A stretch of 64,000 nt of DNA from Prochlorococcus sp. RS04 (GTDB lineage Bacteria > Cyanobacteriota > Cyanobacteriia > PCC-6307 > Cyanobiaceae). The stretch is from contig NZ_CP018346.1 in the NCBI RefSeq assembly GCF_001989455.1, positions 868,001-932,000 of the forward strand. The letters run 5' to 3'. Positions within the stretch are counted from its first letter, which is position 1; every line of letters starts with the position of its first letter. The notes beneath the pieces are model-generated. The model searched no databases. It worked only from the letters and a program-made list of their open reading frames with translations, and was not told the origin of the DNA. Shown here piece after piece: positions 26,864 through 35,723 of the stretch. The position numbers and the translations under genes are program-made.

Positions 26864-28165
26864 ATGAGTAAAGGTTTTTATAAAAATCGAAGATTGAAGT
26901 CGTTTATATTTCTTAGTGCTTGTTTTTTAGTAGCTTTTATTCCTCATGCTAACAATATCGAAAATTTCCTTTACATAATATTGACTCTTTCTTTTGTGAT
27001 TGTTTTTTACGGTTTAATAGTTATTTCTAGAAATTTCAAAAGGAACAACGTTTTAAATACTGTAAGCAGAAGAATTAGCAATAAAGAGTTACCTGTGCTT
27101 GATATTTTAGTCGCAGCTAGAGATGAAGAGAATGTCATATCAAGATTAGTTGAAAGATTATTTAGTTTAGATTATCCAACTAATAAATTAAATATTTACA
27201 TAATCGATGATGGTAGTTCTGATAAGACGCCTTTAATTTTAGATCGATTATCTAGACAATATGACAAGCTAAAAGTCATAAGTCGTTCTCCAAATGCAGG
27301 AGGAGGAAAGTCAGGAGCTTTGAATTATGCCTTGAAATTTACCCATGGTGAATGGTTATTAGTTTTGGATGCTGATGCTGAATTAAAACAAGATTCTTTG
27401 ATAAGGTTATTTAGTTTTGTAGAAGAGGGTGATTGGTCTGCAGTTCAACTAAGAAAATCAGTAACAAATGTAAGTAAGAATTTTTTAACTTCCTGTCAGT
27501 CAATGGAGATGGCTATGGATGCAATCTTTCAATATGGAAGATTATCAGTTGCTGGAGTTTCCGAATTAAGGGGAAATGGTCAATTAATTAAGAAAGAAAC
27601 ATTATTAGCATGTGGTTCTTTTAATGAAGATACAGTTACAGATGATCTTGATTTGAGTTTAAGATTATTATTATCAAAATCTAGAATTGGAATCTTATGG
27701 GATCCTCCAGTCATGGAGGAGGCAGTTGAGAATTTAAATGCTTTATTAGCACAAAGGCAAAGATGGGCAGAGGGTGGGTTGCAAAGATTCTTCGATTATG
27801 GAGATCAATTATTTACTAATAAAATTGATTATTTGCAGAAATTTGATTTAACTTACTTTTTCATCTTGCAATATGCATTACCAATCATTTCTATTTTTGA
27901 TTTAGTTTTCAGTATTGCTTTTTTGGATTCACCAATTTACTGGCCTATTTCATTTACAGCTTTTATGTTATCTGGAATTGCTTTTTGGTATGGTTCTTCT
28001 TGTAAAAGTGAAGTACCAGTATTGCAAAAAAGCAATTTTTTGATGGTTTTTGTATCGGTTTTTTATTTATCACATTGGTTTTTAGTAATCCCTTGGGTAA
28101 CTATAAAGATGTCTATTTTTCCCAAAAAGATACTCTGGCGAAAGACTCTTCATACGGGAGTTTAA
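26864..28165 (+). CDS. membrane family 2 glycosyltransferase, possible monoglucosyldiacylglycerol synthase
   Basis: The 433-residue protein has two N-terminal membrane helices (about 12-30 and 35-56), a cytosolic GT-A domain and about three C-terminal helices. The catalytic motifs are IIDDGSSDKT near residue 112, LDADAEL near 168, the acid-base region VTDDLDLSL and QRQRWAEGG near 297. This topology occurs in processive synthases and also in the cyanobacterial MGlcDG synthase (sll1377 type), which starts galactolipid synthesis. I favour the lipid enzyme because cyanobacteria require it and the size fits, but a CruG-like carotenoid or polysaccharide transferase is possible. It converges with dnaX with a 1-nt gap. 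Confidence 0.75.
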   Translation: MSKGFYKNRRLKSFIFLSACFLVAFIPHANNIENFLYIILTLSFVIVFYGLIVISRNFKRNNVLNTVSRRISNKELPVLDILVAARDEENVISRLVERLFSLDYPTNKLNIYIIDDGSSDKTPLILDRLSRQYDKLKVISRSPNAGGGKSGALNYALKFTHGEWLLVLDADAELKQDSLIRLFSFVEEGDWSAVQLRKSVTNVSKNFLTSCQSMEMAMDAIFQYGRLSVAGVSELRGNGQLIKKETLLACGSFNEDTVTDDLDLSLRLLLSKSRIGILWDPPVMEEAVENLNALLAQRQRWAEGGLQRFFDYGDQLFTNKIDYLQKFDLTYFFILQYALPIISIFDLVFSIAFLDSPIYWPISFTAFMLSGIAFWYGSSCKSEVPVLQKSNFLMVFVSVFYLSHWFLVIPWVTIKMSIFPKKILWRKTLHTGV

Positions 28166-28166
28166 T

Positions 28167-29924
28167 CTATTCATCAAGGTCTATAATTTCTCCATTAAAA
28201 AAATTTGCTAAGTTTTTTGAACTATTATCATAAGTCTCCTCGTTAGATATTTTTGTTGACGAATTAGTTTTTGATTCTATTTTTTTTATTGGTTGGAAAT
28301 TATTTACTTCATTTTGGGTTATTTCTGGAGTGTTTGTTGGGTTACTTTTATTTAATTGTTTGGTTGAAAAATTTAGTATTATTCCATCTCCAAATATCTT
28401 TTTTACAGTATTTTCAATTATAACTTTTCTGCTTTTTATCATACTTTCCCAGTTTGGAGATAATGCAATTGTGATTTTCTCCGAATCAAAACTTTCAAGT
28501 TCGGCTTGTTGTGAAAGTAACATTCTTGTTGATGGTAACTCTACTTTAGAAAGAATTAATTCCCATTTATCTTTTAAATTTGATCCAGGATTATTCTGGT
28601 TATTTTCAGAAATATTTTCAATACTTTTTTTTTCAAGAACTTCAAATTTTTCTAATTTTTCGTCCTTTTTTTCGATTAATTTTTTGTGAGTTATCTCTTC
28701 TTGGATAATTGGTTTTGGAATCTTATCTGAAATATTTTCTTTATTAATTGGAATGTTTTTTCTACTTGCATGCTTCTCCTCAGTCGTATTATTTTTACTT
28801 TCTTGTTTATTTTCAAAACTATTTATTTCTTGACTATCCAGAAGACCAGTTAAATGTATTTCAAACCAAAGCCTTGGATTATCACTTGATTTGATTTGAT
28901 ATTCAATATTTCTCAGATTATTATGCCAATTAATTATTGTTGATTTATTTATTGTTTTTGAGATTTTATCTAACTCATCTCGAAATTCATCAGACGTATA
29001 ATAAAGGTCTGAATATTTATTATTAGTAGTGTGTAATAGTAGATCTCTTGTTATATTCAATAATCCGATAATTATTTGAATAGGTTCATTTCCGGCATCA
29101 TATAATTTGTTGCAGGTTTCAATTAATGACTCTGGATTATTCTCAATCAATGATTGAATCAGATTTGTTAATTCACTTTCTGATACTTCTCCTAGGAGGT
29201 TTTGGATATTATTAATTGTTATCCCTTCTGGAAAAAGATTCAATTGTTCAAGGAGGCTTTGTGCATCTCTCATACCTCCATTAGACCTTTTTGCAATCAT
29301 TTTTAACGCCTGAACTTCGTACTGAATGGATTCTTTTTCGGCGATTTCTGATAAATGTCGAAAAATATCACTAGGGCTTATTCTTCTAAAATCAAACTTT
29401 TGGCATCTACTTTTTATTGTATTTAATACTCTCTCAGGATTTGTCGTCGCAAGTATAAATACAACTCTTGAGGGCGGTTCTTCAATAGTTTTAAGTAAAG
29501 CATTTGAAGCTGCCATAGAAAGCATATGACATTCATCAATTACATAGACTTTCCATCTCGCTTGAGTAGGTGCAAATCTCGCTCTTTCTATAATTTCTCT
29601 TATATTTTCTACTCCTGTATTTGATGCTGCATCAATCTCGATAATATCTAGAGCACTCCCATCTGTAATTTGTCTACATAAGTCACATTTACAACAAGGA
29701 GTTATCGTAGGTTGGTCGAATGCCTGGCAATTTAGAGATTTTGCAAATATTCTTGCACTTGATGTTTTTCCAGTGCCTCTTGGACCATTAAAAAGATATG
29801 CAGGAGCAATTTTTTTTGTTAATAGAGCTTGTTTGAGTGTAATGGATATAAATTTTTGCCCAACAAGTTCGTCTAAGTTGTTTGGTCTATATTTTTGATG
29901 AAAAGGCTTATGTATATTTGGCAT
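28167..29924 (-). CDS. dnaX: DNA polymerase III gamma/tau subunit
   Basis: DnaX forms the clamp-loader ATPase ring. It starts KPFHQKYRPNNLDELVGQ and shows Walker A GPRGTGKTSSARIFAK near residue 45, a zinc module with CCKCDLC near 78, Walker B VYVIDECHML and sensor LATTNPERVL. Residues beyond about 370 are a Lys/Glu/Asn-rich linker followed by a domain V-like end. The 585-residue reading frame is uninterrupted; no intein is present although some cyanobacteria have one. clpX lies 58 nt upstream on the same strand. Confidence 0.97.
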   Translation of the reverse strand: MPNIHKPFHQKYRPNNLDELVGQKFISITLKQALLTKKIAPAYLFNGPRGTGKTSSARIFAKSLNCQAFDQPTITPCCKCDLCRQITDGSALDIIEIDAASNTGVENIREIIERARFAPTQARWKVYVIDECHMLSMAASNALLKTIEEPPSRVVFILATTNPERVLNTIKSRCQKFDFRRISPSDIFRHLSEIAEKESIQYEVQALKMIAKRSNGGMRDAQSLLEQLNLFPEGITINNIQNLLGEVSESELTNLIQSLIENNPESLIETCNKLYDAGNEPIQIIIGLLNITRDLLLHTTNNKYSDLYYTSDEFRDELDKISKTINKSTIINWHNNLRNIEYQIKSSDNPRLWFEIHLTGLLDSQEINSFENKQESKNNTTEEKHASRKNIPINKENISDKIPKPIIQEEITHKKLIEKKDEKLEKFEVLEKKSIENISENNQNNPGSNLKDKWELILSKVELPSTRMLLSQQAELESFDSEKITIALSPNWESMIKSRKVIIENTVKKIFGDGIILNFSTKQLNKSNPTNTPEITQNEVNNFQPIKKIESKTNSSTKISNEETYDNSSKNLANFFNGEIIDLDE

Positions 29925-29982
29925 TTATTTTTCATTAATTAGAAAAAATTAGGGATTCAATTAAAAAAATTAAACTCTAATT

Positions 29983-31350
29983 TTATGCAGACTCTTTAAT
30001 GATTCTTTTTGATCCTGAAGGTAGTTTAACAATTTTAGATGAGAACAAATTATCTACCATTTTTTTTGTAATTGTGAATTCTTTTACATTTTCTTCAGAA
30101 GGCAAAGTATACATAATGTCTAGCATTAGCTCTTCAATTATTGATCTTAATGCTCTTGCTCCTGTTTTTCTTTTGTATGCTTCATTTGCTATCGCTTCAA
30201 CAGAATCAGGCTCAAATGATAATTCAACATTATCCATACTTAGCAAAGTTTTGAATTGCTTTACTAAGGCATCTCTTGGTTGGGTCAAAATAGATTCTAA
30301 AGTTTCTTTAGTAAGACGATCTAGTACAGCACAAACCGGAATTCTTCCAATAAATTCTGGAATTAGGCCATATTTCACTAAGTCATCTAATTCTAAATTT
30401 TTCAGGGAATCTCTTGGGTCTACTATCTTTTTTGTGTCAACTTTGTTTTGATCTGAATTGGTGGTAAATCCTATAGAATGTTTACCCATACGCTTTTGAA
30501 CGATATCCTCTAAACCTATAAAAGCTCCCCCGCAAATAAATAATATTTGACTCGTATCAATTTGGATGCAGTCATGATAGGGATGTTTTCTTCCGCCTTG
30601 AGGTGGCACATTGGCAATTGTTCCTTCAAGCATTTTTAATAATGCTTGCTGTACTCCTTCACCAGAGACATCTCTAGTAATTGAAGGATTCTCGCTTTTT
30701 CTTGCAATTTTATCTATTTCATCAATATAAATAATTCCTTTTTGAGCTAGTTCTACATTCATTTCTGATTTCTGTAGAAGTCTTAAAAGTATGTTTTCAA
30801 CATCCTCCCCAACATATCCAGCTTCTGTTAAAGTCGTTGCATCAGCTACTGCAAAAGGAACATCTAAAAATTCTGCTAACGTTTGCGCCAATAATGTTTT
30901 TCCACTTCCAGTAGGGCCGATGAGTAAAATATTTGATTTTTGTAATTTAGTTGCTTGTGAATCTGTTGCATTGTTATTTTTACTATCTTCTTTAACTTTC
31001 CAAGCTAATCGCTTGTAGTGATTGTATACGGCTACTGATAATATTTTTTTTGCAGATTCTTGTCCAACAACTTGATTATCTAGAAAACTTTTTATTTCTA
31101 ATGGCTTAGGAATTGAGGTTAATTCTAAAGGAACAGATTTTTTTGGATTATCAGTTGGTAATTTCTTTTTAACTTGTGGAGAGTTGTTTGTGTTCGCTTG
31201 ATTATCAAGTAATTCTTCATCGAGAATTTCATTACAAAGATCTATGCACTCATCACAGATATAAACCCCAGGACCAGCTATAAGCTTTCTTACTTGGTCT
31301 TGTGATTTACCGCAAAATGAACATTTAAGATGGGCGTCGAATTTAGCCAT
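29983..31350 (-). CDS. clpX: ClpX, ATPase subunit of the ClpXP protease
   Basis: ClpX unfolds tagged proteins and feeds them to ClpP. The N-terminal zinc-binding domain has Cys10, Cys13, Cys32 and Cys35. Walker [16 protein letters not shown] lies near residue 144, Walker [11 protein letters not shown] near 208. An IGF-type ClpP-docking loop is present as HSIGFTTN. The region around residue 50-75 is a variable linker. It is 104 nt downstream of clpP on the same strand, matching the clpP2-clpX arrangement of other unicellular cyanobacteria. Confidence 0.98.
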   Translation of the reverse strand: MAKFDAHLKCSFCGKSQDQVRKLIAGPGVYICDECIDLCNEILDEELLDNQANTNNSPQVKKKLPTDNPKKSVPLELTSIPKPLEIKSFLDNQVVGQESAKKILSVAVYNHYKRLAWKVKEDSKNNNATDSQATKLQKSNILLIGPTGSGKTLLAQTLAEFLDVPFAVADATTLTEAGYVGEDVENILLRLLQKSEMNVELAQKGIIYIDEIDKIARKSENPSITRDVSGEGVQQALLKMLEGTIANVPPQGGRKHPYHDCIQIDTSQILFICGGAFIGLEDIVQKRMGKHSIGFTTNSDQNKVDTKKIVDPRDSLKNLELDDLVKYGLIPEFIGRIPVCAVLDRLTKETLESILTQPRDALVKQFKTLLSMDNVELSFEPDSVEAIANEAYKRKTGARALRSIIEELMLDIMYTLPSEENVKEFTITKKMVDNLFSSKIVKLPSGSKRIIKESA

Positions 31351-31454
31351 CGATAATAAGTTTTAAAGTGAAAGGTGTTAAATATTCCCTATTCACTAGG
31401 ATTGCTTATAAATATCGATTCGTCATCTTATTCTTAAAAAATCAGAACCCCTTG

Positions 31455-32099
31455 TCACTTTTTGATAACTTTATCAATTAATCCATATTCGACTGCTTCT
31501 GAGGGAGATAAAAAGTAATCTCTTTCTGTATCTTCATTAATTTTTTCTAAAGGTTGACCAGTATGTTCTGCTAAGAGCGAATTTAATGTTTTCTTGAGAA
31601 AAAGTATTTCTTTAGCTTGTATTTCAATCTCTACTGCTTGACCTTGTGCACCTCCCAGAGGTTGATGAATCATAATCCTAGAATTAGGTAAAGCCAATCT
31701 TTTCCCCTTTGCTCCTCCAGAAAGTAGAAATGCCCCCATACTTGCTGCTACTCCAAAGCATATTGTCACTACATCAGGGGATATTTGTTGCATAGTATCG
31801 TATATTGCCATTCCTGCAGTTACTGAGCCTCCAGGAGAATTGATATATATTTGTATGTCTTTTTCGGGATCTTCCGCTTCAAGAAATAATAATTGTGCAA
31901 CAAGTGAATCAGATACTTGATCATTAATTCCAGTGCCTAAAAAAATTATTCTCTCCCTCAATAGTCTTGAATAAATATCAAAAGCTCTTTCTCCTCTACC
32001 TGATTGTTCTATAACAGTAGGAACAGCAGCAATGGTTTTATTGTTACTTTCGTAAGAACTTATTGAGCTTTGGATTAAATGTTTTTTTTCTGAGTTCAC
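31455..32099 (-). CDS. clpP: ATP-dependent Clp protease proteolytic subunit
   Basis: The serine protease has the full catalytic triad: Ser120 in GVAASMGAF, His145 in [10 protein letters not shown] and Asp194 in TERDYFLSP. The 214-residue open frame begins at a GTG and includes about 25 residues before the usual [15 protein letters not shown] start, which may be a propeptide. Cyanobacteria have several ClpP/R proteins; the position upstream of clpX suggests the ClpP2 paralogue, the partner of ClpX. tig lies 65 nt upstream on the same strand, as in many bacteria. Confidence 0.96.
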   Translation of the reverse strand: MNSEKKHLIQSSISSYESNNKTIAAVPTVIEQSGRGERAFDIYSRLLRERIIFLGTGINDQVSDSLVAQLLFLEAEDPEKDIQIYINSPGGSVTAGMAIYDTMQQISPDVVTICFGVAASMGAFLLSGGAKGKRLALPNSRIMIHQPLGGAQGQAVEIEIQAKEILFLKKTLNSLLAEHTGQPLEKINEDTERDYFLSPSEAVEYGLIDKVIKK

Positions 32100-32164
32100 A
32101 AATTAGTTTTCGTCTTATAAATAATTTAAAGGTTTTTTGTTTAATTAGTAGGAAATTTCATAAA

Positions 32165-33589
32165 TTATTTTTTTTCTTTTTTATTTTGAGTTTTTGTAGT
32201 TTTTGTAGTTTTTGACGCAGTTTTTGTGGCTTTTGTTGTTTTTGAGGTTTTTGTAACTTTAGAAGTTTTTGTAGTTTTTTCTTTTACTTCAGAATTTTCT
32301 TCAAGCCAAATGATTAATTTTTCTTTGAGTAAATCGTTGGTTATTACTTCTGTTAATTTTTTAATATCTATTTGTTTTGAAGATTGAGAGATTGCATCTT
32401 CATAATCTTTCATTTTTGAATCAATTTCATCTTGCTCAACTTTTATGTTTTCTGTTTCAGCTAATGCTTTTAAAGCTAAATTTCTTTGAACATTTTTTTC
32501 AGCTTGAGGCCTTGTGGACTCTGCTAATGACTTAACTAATTCCGGAGTGAAAGTAGATTTAACATCAAGACCTTGTTGAGCGAATCTTTGAGCGGTTTGT
32601 TCAATATTATTCCTCACTTCTATATCAATCATAGATTTTGGAATTTCAGCAACCAATTCGTTTGTTAAGGCATCTAATAAAGCTTCAATTTTGATATCTT
32701 TTTGAGTTTTTTCAAAATTGTCTTTAAGTTGCTTTTCAATATCTTTCTTTAACTCTTTCAATGATTCTTTGTTGCCAGACTGTTTTGCAAAATCGTCATT
32801 AAGTTCAGGCAATTCTTTTTCCTTAAGATCCTTAAGATTTACTTCAAAAATTGCTTCTTTGCCTCTTGAATCCTCATGAGAATAATCATCAGGAAATTTA
32901 AGGTTAAGTGTTTTATTATCACCAATTTTCATCTTTACGATTCCCTCTACGAAACCGGGAATCATTTTGTTTTTTTCTAACTCAAGATCCATTGATTCAC
33001 TTGTTCCACCATCAATCTCTTTACCAGAATCTTTATACTTTCCTTTGAAACTAACAACAGCAATATCTCCTAATTTTGCTGCTCTATTGGTAACTGGAAT
33101 AATGTTTGCAAACTGATTTCTAGATTTTTCTAGCGCTTCATCTATTGACTTAGGATCAAACTTTGTCTTTGAAATTTCAACACTTAGTCCTTTGGATTTT
33201 TTAAGTTTTAATTCTGGGGCAACATCAGTTTGGAGAGTAACCTTAAGTGATTTTTCAGGACTAAACTTTGCAAGTAAAGATTCAAATCCATCTACTAATT
33301 CTGGCTCACTTAGTGGCTCTATAGATTTTATTTTTAACGCTTCTTGCCATGATTTATCAATAATTTTTTCCAGAGCAGAAGCATGTAATTGTGCGATGCC
33401 AATTCTTTGGATTAAGACTTGTTTAGGAATCTTACCAAGTCTAAATCCCGGAATTTTAGCCGAACGACTGATAGAACTGATTGTTTCATTTACACACGTT
33501 TTGCATGTCTCAGATGGTATTTCTAATTCGAATGAAATTCTACTTTGAGGCAGAGGAGTTGTTTTGACTATTAGTGCATCTTTAGCCAT
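32165..33589 (-). CDS. tig: trigger factor with a Lys/Thr-rich C-terminal tail
   Basis: Trigger factor is the ribosome-bound chaperone and peptidyl-prolyl isomerase. The ribosome-docking signature is IPGFRLGKIPKQVL near residue 48, the FKBP-like domain spans about residues 165-250 (GDIAVVSFKGKYKDSG), and the helical chaperone domain follows. The last 38 residues or so are almost only Lys and Thr with some Ser and Ala, in repeats such as KTSKTTKATK. This tail goes beyond the family's usual C-terminus. tig is first in the tig-clpP-clpX order and is divergent from asd with a 123-nt spacer. Confidence 0.96.
   Translation of the reverse strand: MAKDALIVKTTPLPQSRISFELEIPSETCKTCVNETISSISRSAKIPGFRLGKIPKQVLIQRIGIAQLHASALEKIIDKSWQEALKIKSIEPLSEPELVDGFESLLAKFSPEKSLKVTLQTDVAPELKLKKSKGLSVEISKTKFDPKSIDEALEKSRNQFANIIPVTNRAAKLGDIAVVSFKGKYKDSGKEIDGGTSESMDLELEKNKMIPGFVEGIVKMKIGDNKTLNLKFPDDYSHEDSRGKEAIFEVNLKDLKEKELPELNDDFAKQSGNKESLKELKKDIEKQLKDNFEKTQKDIKIEALLDALTNELVAEIPKSMIDIEVRNNIEQTAQRFAQQGLDVKSTFTPELVKSLAESTRPQAEKNVQRNLALKALAETENIKVEQDEIDSKMKDYEDAISQSSKQIDIKKLTEVITNDLLKEKLIIWLEENSEVKEKTTKTSKVTKTSKTTKATKTASKTTKTTKTQNKKEKK
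32168..32281 (-). repeat. short-period repeat encoding the trigger factor Lys/Thr tail
   Basis: On the plus strand this stretch repeats TTTTTGTAGT-like units (for example TTTTTGTAG, TTTTTGTGG and TTTTTGAGG), imperfectly spaced by 6-12 nt. On the coding strand it gives ACT-AAA codon pairs. Such repeats can change length by replication slippage, so tail length may vary between strains. Confidence 0.8.
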
Positions 33590-33712
33590 GTTTTCTAAGT
33601 TATTACTATGAACCGAATCTTAATTATTTCACATTATGTGATTTCCTTGAAAGTTAATTTTTTGATAAAGTAAAAAAAATAGTCAATCTATTTATAAAAA
33701 TCATTTTAAAGT

Positions 33713-34744
33713 GTGAGACAATCTCCGTATTTGCCTAATAGGCCATTAAAAGTTGCTGTTTTAGGTTCTTCAGGTGCTGTGGGATCTGAATTGCTAAAAA
33801 TTCTTGAACAACGTGATTTCCCAATATCAGAATTGGTCTTGCTTTCATCAGAGCGGTCAGAAGGAAAAAAAATTATTTGGAAAGATGAAGAATTAGTTAC
33901 AAAAAAAACAACTAAAAAAGAATTTAAGAATCTTGATTTAGTTTTGGCTTCAGCTGGCGGAAGTATTTCAAAAAAGTGGTTGTCTACTATTATTGATCAA
34001 AATGCTTTACTGATAGATAATTCAAGTGCTTTCAGATTAGATAAGAACGTTCCTCTTATAGTCCCTGAAGTTAATGCTAGTGATGTACTTAATCATGATG
34101 GGGTAATAGCAAATCCAAACTGCACTACCATTTTGTTGACATTAGTTTTAGCTCCATTAAACAAACTTTCGACTATTCAAAGAGTTATCGTCTCAACATA
34201 TCAATCTGTCAGTGGTGCAGGCCAACTGGCGATGGAGGAACTAAAACTTTTAACTGAACAATATCTTCAAGGAAATCCTCAAAAAAGTGAAGTTTTGCCA
34301 TACTCCCTTGCTTTTAATTTGTTTTTACATAATTCCCCTATGCTTTCAAATAATTACTGCGAAGAAGAGATGAAAATGCTTAATGAGACAAGGAAAATAT
34401 TAAATATTCCTGATTTAAAGTTCTCTGCTACATGTGTTCGAGTCCCAGTTCTGAGAGCACATTCTGAATCGATCAATATTGAATTTGCGGATGTAGTCGA
34501 GCCTAAAGATGCTCTTGAAGAATTAAAAAAATCTCCTGGAATTGAAATTATTGACGATTACAAAAATAATAGATTTCCTATGCCAAATGACGTTATGGGA
34601 AGGGATAATGTTGCTGTTGGCAGGCTAAGAACTGATATAAGTCATCCTCATGGATTAGAATTATGGTTATGTGGAGATCAAATTAGAAAAGGAGCAGCTC
34701 TGAATGCTGTTCAAATAGCTGAGTTATTAATTCCAAAAAAATGA
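33713..34744 (+). CDS. asd: aspartate-semialdehyde dehydrogenase
   Basis: The enzyme reduces aspartyl phosphate to aspartate semialdehyde, the branch point to lysine, threonine and methionine. The NADP motif [14 protein letters not shown] lies near residue 18 and the catalytic Cys137 is in NPNCTT. A late His in [16 protein letters not shown] is also typical. It starts with GTG and overlaps dapA by 4 nt, so asd-dapA form a unit for lysine and diaminopimelate. The 343-residue length is normal. Confidence 0.97.
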   Translation: MRQSPYLPNRPLKVAVLGSSGAVGSELLKILEQRDFPISELVLLSSERSEGKKIIWKDEELVTKKTTKKEFKNLDLVLASAGGSISKKWLSTIIDQNALLIDNSSAFRLDKNVPLIVPEVNASDVLNHDGVIANPNCTTILLTLVLAPLNKLSTIQRVIVSTYQSVSGAGQLAMEELKLLTEQYLQGNPQKSEVLPYSLAFNLFLHNSPMLSNNYCEEEMKMLNETRKILNIPDLKFSATCVRVPVLRAHSESINIEFADVVEPKDALEELKKSPGIEIIDDYKNNRFPMPNDVMGRDNVAVGRLRTDISHPHGLELWLCGDQIRKGAALNAVQIAELLIPKK

Positions 34745-35643
34745 TTACAGACAAAACTGAGTGTAATAATCCACTATTTGGAAGGATATTGACTGCAATG
34801 GTTACTCCATTCACTGAGAATGGAGATGTAGATTATGAACTAGCTATAAAACTTTCAAATTATCTTTTTGAGAACGGTTCCGATGGAATTGTGTTGTGCG
34901 GTACTACTGGAGAATCTCCGACCCTTTCATGGGCTGAACAGCATGATTTATTTATTGCGGTAAAAGGATCTTTGGATGCAAGCTGTAAAGTAATAGTTGG
35001 CACTGGTAGCAATTGTACAAGCGAAGCTGTGGAAGCTACAAAAAAAGCTTACGACTCTGGTGCCGACGGTGCTTTGGTCGTTGTTCCTTATTACAATAAG
35101 CCGCCTCAAGAAGGTCTTTATAAACATTTCAGTTCTATTGCTAAATCTGCAAAGGATTTGCCTCTTATGCTATACAACATTCCTGGCAGGACTGGTTGCA
35201 ATTTATTACCTGATACTGTGAAGAAACTTATGGATTTCTCAAATATTCTCAGTATTAAAGCTGCAAGCGGTAGAATAGAAGAAGTAACAGAACTAAGAGC
35301 TATTTGTGGCTCCGAACTCTCTGTATATAGTGGCGACGATTCATTGTTGCTTCCAATGTTATCTGTAGGTGCTGTAGGAGTAGTAAGTGTTGCAAGTCAT
35401 TTAGTTGGATTGCAATTGAAAGAGATGATTCATTCTTTTCAAAGTGGAAAGGTTTCCAATGCTCTTGCTATTCATGAGAAACTTCAGCCTCTTTTCAAAG
35501 CACTCTTTATGACTACTAATCCAATCCCAATTAAAGCTGCTTTGGAGCTATCTGGATGGGATGTAGGTAATCCTAGAAGTCCTTTGTCACCTTTAAACAA
35601 TGACATGAAAAAGCAACTATCTTTTATCCTGAATTCCCTATAA
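34741..35643 (+). CDS. dapA: 4-hydroxy-tetrahydrodipicolinate synthase
   Basis: DapA condenses aspartate semialdehyde with pyruvate in the lysine and cell-wall diaminopimelate pathway. The TIM-barrel has the signature [13 protein letters not shown] near residue 58, the tyrosine motif [10 protein letters not shown] near 140 and the Schiff-base lysine near residue 173 in SIKAASG. Its ATG is inside the asd stop (4-nt overlap). The TAA stop lies within a 15-nt palindrome at 35635-35649. Confidence 0.98.
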   Translation: MITDKTECNNPLFGRILTAMVTPFTENGDVDYELAIKLSNYLFENGSDGIVLCGTTGESPTLSWAEQHDLFIAVKGSLDASCKVIVGTGSNCTSEAVEATKKAYDSGADGALVVVPYYNKPPQEGLYKHFSSIAKSAKDLPLMLYNIPGRTGCNLLPDTVKKLMDFSNILSIKAASGRIEEVTELRAICGSELSVYSGDDSLLLPMLSVGAVGVVSVASHLVGLQLKEMIHSFQSGKVSNALAIHEKLQPLFKALFMTTNPIPIKAALELSGWDVGNPRSPLSPLNNDMKKQLSFILNSL

Positions 35644-35649
35644 TAGGGA
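35635..35649 (+). promoter_or_regulatory. palindrome with a TATAAT core at the dapA stop, upstream of rnj
   Basis: The sequence TCCCTATAATAGGGA is a perfect inverted repeat with 7-nt arms around a central A. It spans the dapA stop codon and contains TATAAT at 35639-35644, 79 nt before the rnj start. It could be a -10 element overlapped by an operator, but no -35 box is seen and the arms are too short for a strong terminator. Confidence 0.35.
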
Positions 35650-35723
35650 TTATATTTAACTTGATAATTAAATTTAAATAAACCTTATTTGATTACAAGC
35701 AGGCCTTCATAAATTTCAAAATT

